From Trichostrongylus colubriformis (lineage: Eukaryota; Nematoda; Chromadorea; Rhabditida; Trichostrongylidae): a stretch of DNA of 64,000 nucleotides. The position numbers and the translations under genes are program-made. Numbering within the stretch: position 1 is the first letter of the stretch; every line of letters begins with the position of its first letter. The stretch covers positions 12,941,501 through 13,005,500 of the forward strand of contig OZ022256.1 of the NCBI GenBank assembly GCA_963978905.1, read 5' to 3'. The notes under the pieces are model-generated. The model was not told the origin of the DNA. It worked only from the letters and a program-made list of their open reading frames with translations, and did not search any database. This document shows positions 47,345 through 57,500 of this stretch, piece after piece.

Positions 47345-48453
47345 TACCATTTCCACTTTGAACTGGACACTTTTCAAAACACCTGGGACATTGTCGAAAT
47401 CGAATCAGACGTTTTTCAAACCACCTGGGACATTGTTGAAATAGAATTGGACGTTTTTCAAATGAAAAAAAGACGTTTTTATATCAACATGGGCGTTTTT
47501 TCTTTTGCTGTTTTTTGATTTTTGTTTTGTTCATTTGAGTTTCTTCTTGAACTTCATAGTGTATTCTTAGTGCAATATGACGAAAACAAATACAAGTTTT
47601 CACAAAAAAAGTAAACAGATTATTAAAACACGTTCACTTACTGAAGGGTTGCCCTGTCACAGCAGCCGTCATGTTCATCATGTTGACTCGTTCCAATTCA
47701 TAGTGGCATTTCTTCAGTTTAATCTGCAACTTTCTTAGGACGTTGAAAATAGAAGAAACGCCCAACTCGATGTTCACTTCCTTCAGCCGTTCCTTAATGT
47801 TCCACAAAGTATTATCTTCTGGATGTTGCTCCACGATCTCTTCAATGCGCTGCAGCACTTCTGTGGTCAGCTTGGATCTTCTTTTTCCTCCACAGCTACG
47901 CTGGACAATGGCACCTTCCTTCCTGTACGCACTGATGATATTCCTTGCCGTTCTCTCGTTAACACCAGCGACATGAACGGCTTCATGGCTTGATCTTCTG
48001 CCCACTTGTACAAGCTTGACGTGGATTTCCTTTTGCGCCAAGGTCGTCCGCCTGTAACGTCGCCGCTCACCAGAAATTGAGCTCTTCTTGCTGCTCATAG
48101 ATGCTCGTGAAGTAGACTGGACAGTACGCACTTTCGTCACAACTGAAGGGATAACGAAAGTCAAGCCGTCGTATTAGTATTTTGCGCGCTTGTCGCGGCA
48201 ATTCTTTTTGGAAAGCGGCTATTTATCGACGGGTATTGCCATTTGACACATGTATTTTGTATTACGCTTCTCATCGGAACATTCAGAAATGCTCATAGGA
48301 AGTTGTCCGACTTGAATTGAAAACATCCATTTTGATTCGAAAAATGTTCTGGGTGGTTTGAAAAAAGTCTAATGCAGTTCAAAAATCGTCCCTGGTAATT
48401 TGAAAAACGTCAATATTGGTTTGGAAAGTGTCCAGTTCAAAGTGGAAATGGTA
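47345..48453 (-). mobile_element. Tc1-like element nested in the retroelement
   Basis: Inverted ends TACCATTTCCACTTTGAACT (47345) and AGTTCAAAGTGGAAATGGTA (ending 48453) are flanked by TA. Subterminal GACGTTTTTCAAA units are repeated several times at both ends in opposite orientation. It interrupts the RNase H region of the BEL/Pao element right after the NPAD motif. Length is 1109 bp. Confidence 0.85.
47634..48164 (-). CDS. HTH protein of the nested Tc1-like element
   Basis: A minus-strand frame of up to 176 codons, with a likely start at the Met of MSSKKSSISGERRRYRR, encodes two helix-turn-helix-like regions. These are HEAVHVAGVNERTARNIISA, then TTEVLQRIEEIVEQHPEDNT and SIFNVLRKLQIKLKKC. 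This matches the bipartite DNA-binding half of Tc1/IS630-type transposases. No DDE catalytic part follows within the element. The frame is bounded by acceptor-like CCCTTCAG upstream and GTAAGT at its 3' end, so it may be one exon of a longer, deleted gene. Confidence 0.45.
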   Translation of the reverse strand: MTFVIPSVVTKVRTVQSTSRASMSSKKSSISGERRRYRRTTLAQKEIHVKLVQVGRRSSHEAVHVAGVNERTARNIISAYRKEGAIVQRSCGGKRRSKLTTEVLQRIEEIVEQHPEDNTLWNIKERLKEVNIELGVSSIFNVLRKLQIKLKKCHYELERVNMMNMTAAVTGQPFSK

Positions 48454-48455
48454 TA

Positions 48456-50126
48456 TATCAGCAGGGTTTTGTTCTGTGTGAAAATGACGTAGAAGAGTGT
48501 ATGGAGCGCTTGTTCGTACTGTTTTCTTTCGATTGCTGATGAAGACGGATAACGACTTTTCACATTTGGACCACTGTAGGGCGACTCTGCAATCCGACCA
48601 TATGTAGTATTTGAATAGGAATACCGATTTGGCTCCAAAAAATTCGTTAATTTTGCTCCTATGGTTAGTGCATAATTCTAGGCGAGGGATTGTGGTTGTT
48701 CCACGAAGAGCTACTAGTCTTGATTTGGCCATCAAGAGTGATACGCTTCACCTCTTGTGTTACGATGTACCCAACTGACGAGTAGGCTGACATGGAAGCG
48801 TCAGTGAAGACGTGAAGTTCGCATTGTTTATCGCTTGAATTGTTGAAGTGAAGTCTGCGTGGAATCCGAAATTCGTTAACCGACTAGGTTCCCAGGATGG
48901 ACATCCATTCTTAAGATAGACGTCTGAAAATTGTGTTCCACTGAAGTTTTCTTCAAGTTTTTGTACAAATGCTTTGGCGATCAGGGTTGGTGGTGAAATC
49001 CACCGAGTGGATCGTGGATACTTGGCACGTATTTCAATACCTTCCTTTTGTCTCTTCTGGTAGTTTTTCTGGTAGTTTTGGGAGTGATAGGATTAGTTTA
49101 TCAGTTGCAACATTCCATTTTAGTCCAAGAGTTTTTGAGACTTCATCTACCTTCGTATTTTCCATTTGGTCAATTGCTTGCTGAACTCTATGCCGTTACT
49201 GACGAATTCTCTGACGTTCATGTCTGCATCACTGAAGATGTCTTTAGTTTGGTCGTAGATTATCTCTGCTTCATGAGGTGATGTAGCTTCTATGAATAGA
49301 TTGTCAATGTAGATGTTGCCAAGAATCTTCTGTTTAATAGGCGACGAGTAGGAGCCGAAGTGGTAATCGTTCCTGAAAGGAGAAATGCTGTTGATATAAA
49401 ACCGAAAGGAACTCTCTTGAAAACGTATGTTGCGATGTTGTATTCCTTCACTCCTTGACTTGGATCTTGCAGCCATAAAAAGCGAGTGAAGTTCTGACTT
49501 TCTTTGTGTGGCTTAACCATGATAAATGCTTTCTCGCAATGCTACCTGGTATTTCTGGGAGAAGCAGCGGTCTTCTGTGAAGAACGTCATTGAAACTTCT
49601 TTTTCCTTCGATTTCGCAGATTCATCATATATGCATCTCAGCTTGTTCGTTTTACTACTATCTGACATTATGCCGTGATGAGGTAGACAGCGACATAGGA
49701 TTGGATCGTCATGGTTCGACAATGTCCTTCTCTAGTTGTTCCATTATGATGCCGTGGTACCTTTCGAGTAGACCAGAATGTCTGCTTAGTACGTTCACAG
49801 CCGATTTCGGTAGATCATCATATCAAAGTTGTCTGAAAGGTTGGATAGATCTCCTCTGAACGGTAGCTCGACCATTAAACGTCCTTCTTTCTCTTTGAAT
49901 TATATGGTATCGTTGAATACTTGGAAGCATTTGTTGTAGTCGGATTGTGATACGTCATCAACTATTCCGGCCGATTCGAGTGGCCAAAACTTCTCAACCT
50001 CCGATTTCTCATATCGTAGTGAATGTTCAAGTTTTTCGGCAATGGTAAGTGCCTCTACGCATTCATGACCTCGAAGAGGTTTTTCTATGATGATGATGCC
50101 GTAGTCGCCATGTGGTGGGATTAATA
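48456..50126 (-). pseudogene. BEL/Pao reverse transcriptase and RNase H region
   Basis: Starting near 50126 the minus strand reads IIIEKPLRGHECVEALTIA, VEKFWPLESAGI, then an in-frame stop near 49905. After it come LPHHGIMSDSSKTNKLRCIY, FLWLQDPSQGV, RVPFGFISTAFLLSGTI and the YxDD-equivalent NIYIDNLFIEAT. The RNase H-like part follows with RLVALRG..IPRLEL, IWSDCRVALQW and FHTEQNPADI at the insertion point. These are Pao-family hallmarks in order. Several shifts and stops occur. Confidence 0.75.
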
Positions 50127-50294
50127 GAGACAGGAAAGAAAGCCATTTTCGTCTTAAAAAGAAAACATATCTTCTGTTATTGGGAATGAGTGGTAGATAA
50201 CTAAATTCCCTTTACAGCACTTAAAACATCCTATTGATATAGAAACTATGGTCTTGCAGACAGGGGTGACGCACCTTCACCTTCATGTCCCAAC

Positions 50295-50640
50295 CTCACG
50301 TACACGGCAAGAACGCTTCCATGCCTTTTTTCGGCAGATAATGGTAGATGCCTTACCATGTGAAGGGAGGAGGATATGAGTTGAGCGTCTAGGCTGTATC
50401 GGCATAGGGAGGGGAAGAAGCTTCGGCTTTCACATACGAAAAGGGTTTTTTCAGTGAAAAAGTGGGTTGACTGCGCATAGCTTCATCCTTTCCCCAGGTA
50501 AAGGCCAAAATTGACATCCTCCTGGTGATGTTTGTCCCATCTTTACATATCTGTTAGCAATGGGCGCGATACGCTATTAATGAGTCATAGAATGTGAAGT
50601 CCTTCCAACTTCCTCCCCCCCCCCTCCCCCCACCCGACTC
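50295..50640. repeat. Probable G/C-run MITE remnant
   Basis: GAAGGGAGGAGGATATGAGT..GGGAAGAAGCTTCGGCTTT and CCCCAGGTAAAGGCC..AAATTGACATCCTCC recall, in inverted order, the 1632-1910 copy. A long C-run closes the segment at about 50616-50635. Boundaries are uncertain. Confidence 0.4.
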
Positions 50641-50810
50641 ACACTGACTCGTACGTCAGTGCACAAGCGCGCATGACAGTTCCGATTTCCAGCATAAAAT
50701 GCTCTTACCATCAATTGTCTAGAGCGAGTGAGAACTTCAGTCAAGGATGCAATCAGAGGATATTACCTTGCACGTTCATCTCATCTGCTTGTGAAATGAC
50801 CTCACTTGAA

Positions 50811-51231
50811 GAAACCACGCACTCAAACATGAGTTTCTCTCTTGCTCATATATTTATGTTGTATTTGCTTGGTAAGAGCTGCGTGCAAAGTTTCATGCGA
50901 AAAGGTAAGAATCTCCATAAGATGCAACTCCTCAAGGTGGCGGACGGAGGGCTCCGAGTTGCGCCCGCCCCGTCTTCCGCCGTGGTCAGAGACGCATAGT
51001 GGGAACAGAGGGTATCGTGGCCAGTTCCGCTCCCTGCCTTCAACTAAAGCAGACCACGGGGCGGGGCAATTACTTGAAGCCCCCCCCCCCCGCTCGTCCG
51101 CCACCTTCCTTGAGGGGCTGTATTTTATCGGATCTCCTACTTTTTCGCGTGAAATTCATAGTATCTCTCATAAGCAAATACAACTAAAATTTATGAGTGA
51201 GAAAAACTGATTTTTCCGCATGTGCATTTCC
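50811..51231. repeat. MITE, third copy of the GGAATCGTGCACGG family
   Basis: The outer ends GAAACCACGCACTCAAACAT and GATTTTTCCGCATGTGCATT then TCC are degenerate inverted repeats. The inner pair GCTGCGTGCAAAGTTTCATG / TTTTTCGCGTGAAATTCATA and the core CCGCC..AGAGACGCATAGTGG align with 12567-12971 and 27191-27627. Confidence 0.65.
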
Positions 51232-51845
51232 TTCAATTAGCGGATGTGACTGCCTTCGTCTCAGCTTATGACAAGTACCAGAAGAAGAAGCCCAATATAT
51301 CCACACTCATAAACGGAAGGAAAAGCGAAACATTGAAAATGCAAAGGGTTGACTTCGTATGGATACATCGCTAGCGTGTCTCGGCTCTGGTTCGGAAGCC
51401 GAAACCGATGTGTCCAGCAGAACTTAAGAGCAGGAATCGCTGTGCACGCCTGGTAGTTTCCATTTGCAGTGGATGACTGAAGAGTATGTGAAACACATAG
51501 AGAGATAAGTATTACTTACTTGTGCAGAACGCCGAGAAAAGGAAAATGGAAGGCGTGGCGACAAGTGGGCGAAAGTGCGAGTTTGGTGTAAACTGGGAAA
51601 TCGTAGGCGCTGAAGATGAAGAGAGGGCTCCATGATGAAGAGCATGTGCCATACTAAAATTACACAAAAGGCTCATGAGTTACAAATAGAATACTGGCGA
51701 ATGAAGCGTCACAAGGGAAAGGATTATCCACTAGTCTGTAAAAGAATTTTGGGAAGGACTGCTAAAGGAAAAGCTCGGAATCATAATTATGCAGAATAAA
51801 GCACAAAAGTGGTGCTTTATATTGCCCTTGTTCGCGATTTTTGTA

Positions 51846-52141
51846 TGACTAATGAAATTCATCATAAACTAAAGCATGAAATTTTTAAGATTATTAAATC
51901 CTTTTTGTGGAATGCGTCGCGCATTCTAGCTCCATTCAGAATTGTTGTAGCAGATGAATGCGATTTGGCCCATACAATGACTTATGGGGGACAGCCAATG
52001 TACAAGTCAGTGTTTTTATCCTCCCAGAGAGTCTGGTATTACTTATGCCGAACGGGTGGAAGGCTTAATCGGTCTGAGCGGGCACTGACAAAGGATCTGA
52101 TCCCCGAAAAAATGCGAGATGTCGTAGTTTCGTTTATTTAA
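51846..52141 (+). CDS. Unidentified 98-codon ORF with poly(A) signal
   Basis: ATG 51846 opens a frame (MTNEIHHKLKHEIFKIIKSF) that ends TAA at 52139-52141. The stop overlaps an AATAAA at 52140-52145. The C-terminal half (DLAHTMTYGGQPMYK, RVWYYLCRTGGRLNRSERAL, LIPEKMRDVVVSFI) has a balanced, protein-like composition. I do not recognise it. It may be a terminal exon of a small gene or a fragment of a mobile element; no upstream exon is evident. It is flanked by MITEs. Confidence 0.28.
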
Positions 52142-52767
52142 TAAATTTTTAGCAACTCCCATTATTTTCGTTTATCTCACTTTGCGCCATTACATTTCCG
52201 CTCTTACGTTTCGCTTTCTTTGAGCTGAGTATCTGGAAGGTCGTAAGCGAAAGTCACAGATGAATTTGGGGAGAAGCGCAGTAAATGAGGAAGGTGTGCG
52301 GTGGGAAATGTGAAGGGTCAACCCTCACTAGCGGAACGGAAGCAGCGGGACACCGTATGGTTATAGCTGAGAGCGGAACTGGTCAAGATACCTTCTGTTC
52401 ATGCCTCTCTGAACACGCCGGAAGAAGGGGCGGGCGCTCTCATTCTCAGGGACTGCAGCACAAACATCAACAGCAGCTCCCTCACTGAGAGATCCTGAAG
52501 ACACTTGTGAAAAATCAGTGTACAAATTGTTTGGTTTTTAGTATGAGATGATTTCAAGTGAGCGCGGCCGCTTCATATACATTCTGGAGAAATCGTCCGA
52601 GCATGCGAAAGAATAAATAATTATTATTAACAAAGAGATCGTAATTTTGAAAAAATTTTTTTTTGGGGGGGAGGGGGGGTTAGGGTGCATAAAGTTCAAA
52701 AAACAGCGAGTCCACATGAACCTGACTCCCAGCGGAGTGGGGTGGCCATTCCCAACTACATTAGCAT

Positions 52768-52970
52768 TCATGTAAGTACATCTAGAAACAATATAAGAAA
52801 CAACAAAGGAAAAAACAAGTTTATAATAGAAACATCTCCTTTTGGCACCATGCCAAGGCGTCAAATTGGCGAGGTTGTGCAATGGCGGCTAATTAAACTC
52901 GTCCACACTACGTCTGTTCTACCGTAAGCCAAAATTACCCCCTTTCGGTGTCTTTAAGGACGCCGCTCGT
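52768..52970 (+). repeat. Second copy of the 14.3-kb repeat with MPRRQIGE fragment
   Basis: From GTAAGTACATCTAGAAACAA to about GTGTCTTTAAGGACG it matches 14278-14480 closely, including TTTGGCACCATGCCAAGGCG. The frame from ATG 52850 reads MPRRQIGEVVQWRLIKLV to the TAAGCC boundary. Confidence 0.6.
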
Positions 52971-53729
52971 TGTCATATAGGAGTATGACTTTGCATCGCT
53001 TACTCGCTACTTCCGACTATGAAAACAACTCGTCGCTAAATTTGCACCTTGTAAATCGCAACAACAACAACATCTCATTCAAATTCAGAAAATCGTAGCG
53101 TACCATTCCCCGTTGATCCCATCGAATACAGAGCAGTATTTTGGAATCATGAACATGTCGCTGTGGCTGCGATTGTTACTTGTCATGGGTCTAACCATGC
53201 CTTTCTCGTCAGAGTTATCGTAATAGATCCATTTTCATGCCGGTCACAATGCGCATGAAAATCTTTTCTTTTTATGCCTCGCAACTAAGGAAACGGCGAT
53301 GTTCAACCGATTGGAAATGGCGCTCGCTGACATATCGAGCGGCAGCCATTTTCCCTCCTTATGAATCGTTCTCATGGCGTTTGGGTGCGGCCATTTTTGT
53401 GACCTCTGTAATTTCAGTCACCTTCTTTGAACCATTGAAATCAAAAACAGCAGGTCTTATATGATGGGGCTTGGTCACCAGAAGCCTCAAGAAGAGTTTG
53501 ATGAGCTTCAGCAGCTGGTTTCTTCAAGCGAATAGAAAAAGAAAAGAGTGTCGGAGATGCAGTTTTGATCTCTCCATTTCAATGGCTCAGAAACAGTGAG
53601 TAAATCACGAACAGTTGTGGCAAATTTATGATGTATTGTAGAGGAATGTCAAAGCTATTACTATGATAATTTTTATCGAAAGTATCCATTAGCCATGTTT
53701 ACATCCCACGTTTCCCACTGGCCAGAATT

Positions 53730-53890
53730 ACAGTCCTTTTCGCAGCGCTTGATTGGGCGTGGCCTACGGACTTCACCGAGACAGATTCTCTCACCCCGCC
53801 ACACACTCTCACTCCCGCCATGCATTCTCACTTTCACCACTCACCCAAGTCCGCAGGCCACGCCCCATCAAGCGCTGCGAAATGGACTGT
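53730..53890. repeat. 161-bp MITE with about 44-bp inverted ends
   Basis: ACAGTCCTTTTCGCAGCGCT..GATTGGGCGTGGCC at 53730 is inverted as GGCCACGCCCCATC..AGCGCTGCGAAATGGACTGT ending at 53890. The middle is C-rich CACTCTCACTCCCGCC. Short length and long arms give a stable hairpin. Confidence 0.8.
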
Positions 53891-54572
53891 GAGTTTAGCA
53901 CCCATAGCCTAGAAAGCGAGCCCGTTACCATGAAAAGTCTCACTGAACAGGTACTAACACGCGTTTACGTGATTTGAACAGACGTACTGGCGTCACTCGA
54001 AAATGGAATTATGGCACACTTTTTTCAATTACCTTTTATGTTCCGCAGCTTTTTTCTTTTTTTTTTCTACGAAACACATGTTTTTATTGTGGTAGACAAA
54101 AGTAAACATGGAGTAAACATTGTGCTAGACTATGGTGGACAGTCATAGTACGTGATCTCTGATCATCTATGTAGGTGGAATGAACGTCGTATCAGATAAA
54201 CCAATTGCACGCTGTGAAGTTTTTTCTCTTTTCAAATTTTCTTTTGTAGTAGTCTTCGTAGCTCCCTCCTATGCTCTAGAGGTTGGCAAAAAAAAATCAT
54301 TCTTTAAAAAAATTTCTCAGTGCGATTTTCCCCACAGTATATTAAGTATAATACATAAGCGTCAAAATTTAAAAAACTGGTATTTGTTGCCTGGTCTTAG
54401 CAACAAGTTTCCTCGTACTATTCTATGTGCTCTATGTGCTCTATGTGCTTGGAGGGTACTGGCCCACTCCTATCAGTGCCTCCGAGGTAGCACAATGGCT
54501 TAGGTACTTTCTTCCACGGCTATTTGTGATATATATTTTTTTGCAGAATTCTGGTTTCGATGTAAGTGGACG

Positions 54573-57500
54573 ATGATTCGTCAGAAGCGAATTAAAGGAC
54601 TACTTTGGTTGAGCAGTGCGCTTTTCATAGCTTGTCTGATAACAGCTTATCTAACATCCTATCACCTTCACCCGGTAGGCTCTCATGTGCTTTTCAAAGC
54701 AAAGAAACCCCACAAAAACCGAAAATTCTCTTCGGAAGCAATCAATTTCCACCCTCGTTAAAGGAAAAGCAAGATAACGGAGATATTGCTGTAAAGGCGG
54801 TAGATGCACTTAAAGACAGTGTTTGGGGTAATGTGGATGATAAGGAATCCGAAATGGAGTCATTTAGTGAAAAACTACGGGTCTGAAAGGCCTTTACATA
54901 GCGAAATCCCGCGCCGAAGGCGCTCCCTTTGGCTGTGACGGAGATGGCCTCGTCAGGGCGAGCCGCCTTCATTAAGGGCAGCCCGCCTCCTGGCGACGAG
55001 CTTCCCCCTGATTGGCTGGGTGGGAGGGGCGAAGGCGAGGCGGCACGGCTGGAGCGATCCGGGCGCGCTTTCGTGAACAGAGCGTCGCATACCCAATCTC
55101 AATCAGCTGATTGTGTGTTTCAGTGTTTTGATTTTTGCTGCTCACCCGTAGAATCTGCGAGTTTTTCTTTTCTTTCCCTCTTTTTTCTTCCATTAATTCT
55201 TACTCGATGTCTTCGCTCGTTTGTAGTTAACGATGGGATGCCTTTAAAGTTCTTTGTACTGTTTTCTCGCTGTTTTTGCGCATTGATTGCTTGGCTACAT
55301 GCCAATGGCAGAGTCGCCCTGGCTACCCACCTCTTGACGGGATGGTTGTCCACGTCGAGAAACAACGGTGGGAACGGGATCCTATTTCTCGGGTTTTTGA
55401 CCAATTCCATCCGTTTTTTCTTCATTGTCCTGCTACTAAGCATCTCGACTTTCATATTCACTACTTCTTATACTTCTTGTCCGAATTTTCCCTAATGCTG
55501 CCTTTAAGTGACTAATCAGGAAGAGCTGATATGTCTACGCTCACTGTAAAGTGCAAGGTTTTAGGAAGCACTAGTGTGTTTCGCTGGAACAGAATTTCTT
55601 AGCACAGAAAGTGGTACGCTGCATTCAAACTTTGCGGCACTGTAGCCGTCGCCACCAGTTCTGCAAAGTGTGAACGCGGCGAAATGCCTAAAATAGTATG
55701 CAGGAAGCGGCATATACTCTAGAACCCGAATATAATGCGTACTTAACTCGTACGCATAGGTTCCAGGCCACAAACCACCTTGTAAGTTCATGTTATAACG
55801 ACACACACTCGGAAGGCTTTATGCTGGTGGGGTGTGGAGCGTTAGGATCGTGGATCGCCGCGCGCGGCGAAATTCGGGCGACTTCAACGCTGCGTGGTAC
55901 GGTATTCGCAACGCAGCGTTGCAGTGAGGCGCAAACGTGGGATGGGTGAAAACTTCAAATAGATGAGACCTAACCATAAACCTTAATTAGCGAAACCGAC
56001 TGAAAGAGAAGCGGCAGTAGAGGGGAAATAATAGCGCTTCAGTACGAAACCTAGCTTGTATACACAAAAAAAAAGCGCTTCTATAATGGGGGGGAGGGGG
56101 GGGGGGGGGGTGACAGCTTGCTGAATGTTGAACAGTACCGTTAGTTTTACATGATCATACAGGTATATGTGTGTCATCTACATGACCATACAGGTATTTG
56201 TATGTTATCTAGTACAGTGTGTCCCAAAAGTATAGGTCCACCCTATTTTTCATCCATATCCCCAGAATGGACCAGTGATTCCTTTCCAAATTTTTATCTG
56301 TGGTACCTGATCACTGTAGCGATCAAACGCCCAAGTAAAATTGGAGACATAAAATTGCAAAATTTTATTTGCTTTTTTTTTCAAAAATAAGGGTGTCCCA
56401 AAAGTATAGGTCCACTCAGTCTTTCCGCCTTGCTTCCATCGAAAGGTGAGTTGTGAAGTAGATGTGTTGACGCATCCTCCTGAGATTTACTCTACAGTGC
56501 CATGCCACGCGGTACGCATTTATCCGAGTGCGAAAAAGGGCAAATTCTAGCCTACAATGATGTGAGACTCAGTAATTGCAAAATTTCTGAGAAGATGGGC
56601 CTATCCCACAAATTGATCAGCAGCTTCTGTCGCAACATGGACCTGTACGGAACGAAAAAGAGAAGCGGAAGGCCGCAGAAGCTTTCTGAGAGGCAGAAGC
56701 GTCGGATCCTCAACGCTGCGTCCAATTCTAGAGAGGGTGTTTGTCGGCTGTGCAGGGAACTGGCACCTAATGTATGTATGTACCTCTGTTTATATGGTGG
56801 TAAATTACTTTCTAGAACGTCATGCTATGCCCTGGAATCCATAAGATGCGTGATGAATAGTATCCTGCTCTTACCAAAGCGAGAGAAGGCGGCCCAAACC
56901 ATAACATTACCACCACTAAATCCGCGTCTCTAGAAGTGGCGCGGCTCCTTCCTCGAATCCTTCCAGTGACTTACCAAGCCATCGGGTTCACCCAATTTGG
57001 ACTTTTCTCAACAGAAAAGATACCGGCAACGCTATTACTGATACGCCGTGAACTATACTACGTCAATGATGTAACCCTGCAAACTACCTCATCCCATCGA
57101 TGCCTCCAGCTGACATTTTACTTGGCAAAATGGATTCGAGCCTCTTCGTGCGCCCTCGTGAGATATGGCGTGGACGAAAACCGTCTTCGTTCGATGTGAG
57201 GAGACGACTTGAGCAGACGGTGCACAGTGCTTTTCGAAACAGTAGGTGCCAGTTCCCTGCACAGCCGACAAACACCCTTTCTGGAATGGGACGCAGCGTT
57301 GAGGATCCGACGCTTCTGCCTCTCAGAAAGCTTCTGCAGCCTTCCACTTCTCTTTTTCGTTCCGTACAGGTCCATGGCGCAACAGAGGGTGCTGATAAAG
57401 TTGTGAGATAGGCCCATCTTCTCAGAAATTTTGCGGTTGCTGAGTCCCACATCCTTGTAGGCCAGAATTTGTCCTTTTTCGTACTCGAATAAGTGCGTGC

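Larger units (their letters stand above)
42040..50290 (-). mobile_element. Decayed BEL/Pao-like LTR retroelement with nested insertions
   Basis: On the minus strand, from high to low coordinates, the order is reverse transcriptase, RNase H-like region, integrase and an env-like region. This is the Pao order. Direct repeats of about 150 bp (42045-42205 and 50131-50275, sharing CATATCTTCTGTTATTGGGA) bracket the region and may be LTR remnants; they are far shorter than typical LTRs. No gag or protease is recognisable between the right repeat and the RT, so the 5' part is deleted. The element is cut by a Tc1-like element at 47345-48453 and by at least one MITE at 45953-46418. All frames contain stops or shifts; it cannot be active. 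Confidence 0.72.

Noticed and set aside
54929..55495. 188-codon plus-strand frame
   Set aside because: It lies entirely inside the 54809-55507 MITE; the related 41.4-kb copy does not keep the frame.
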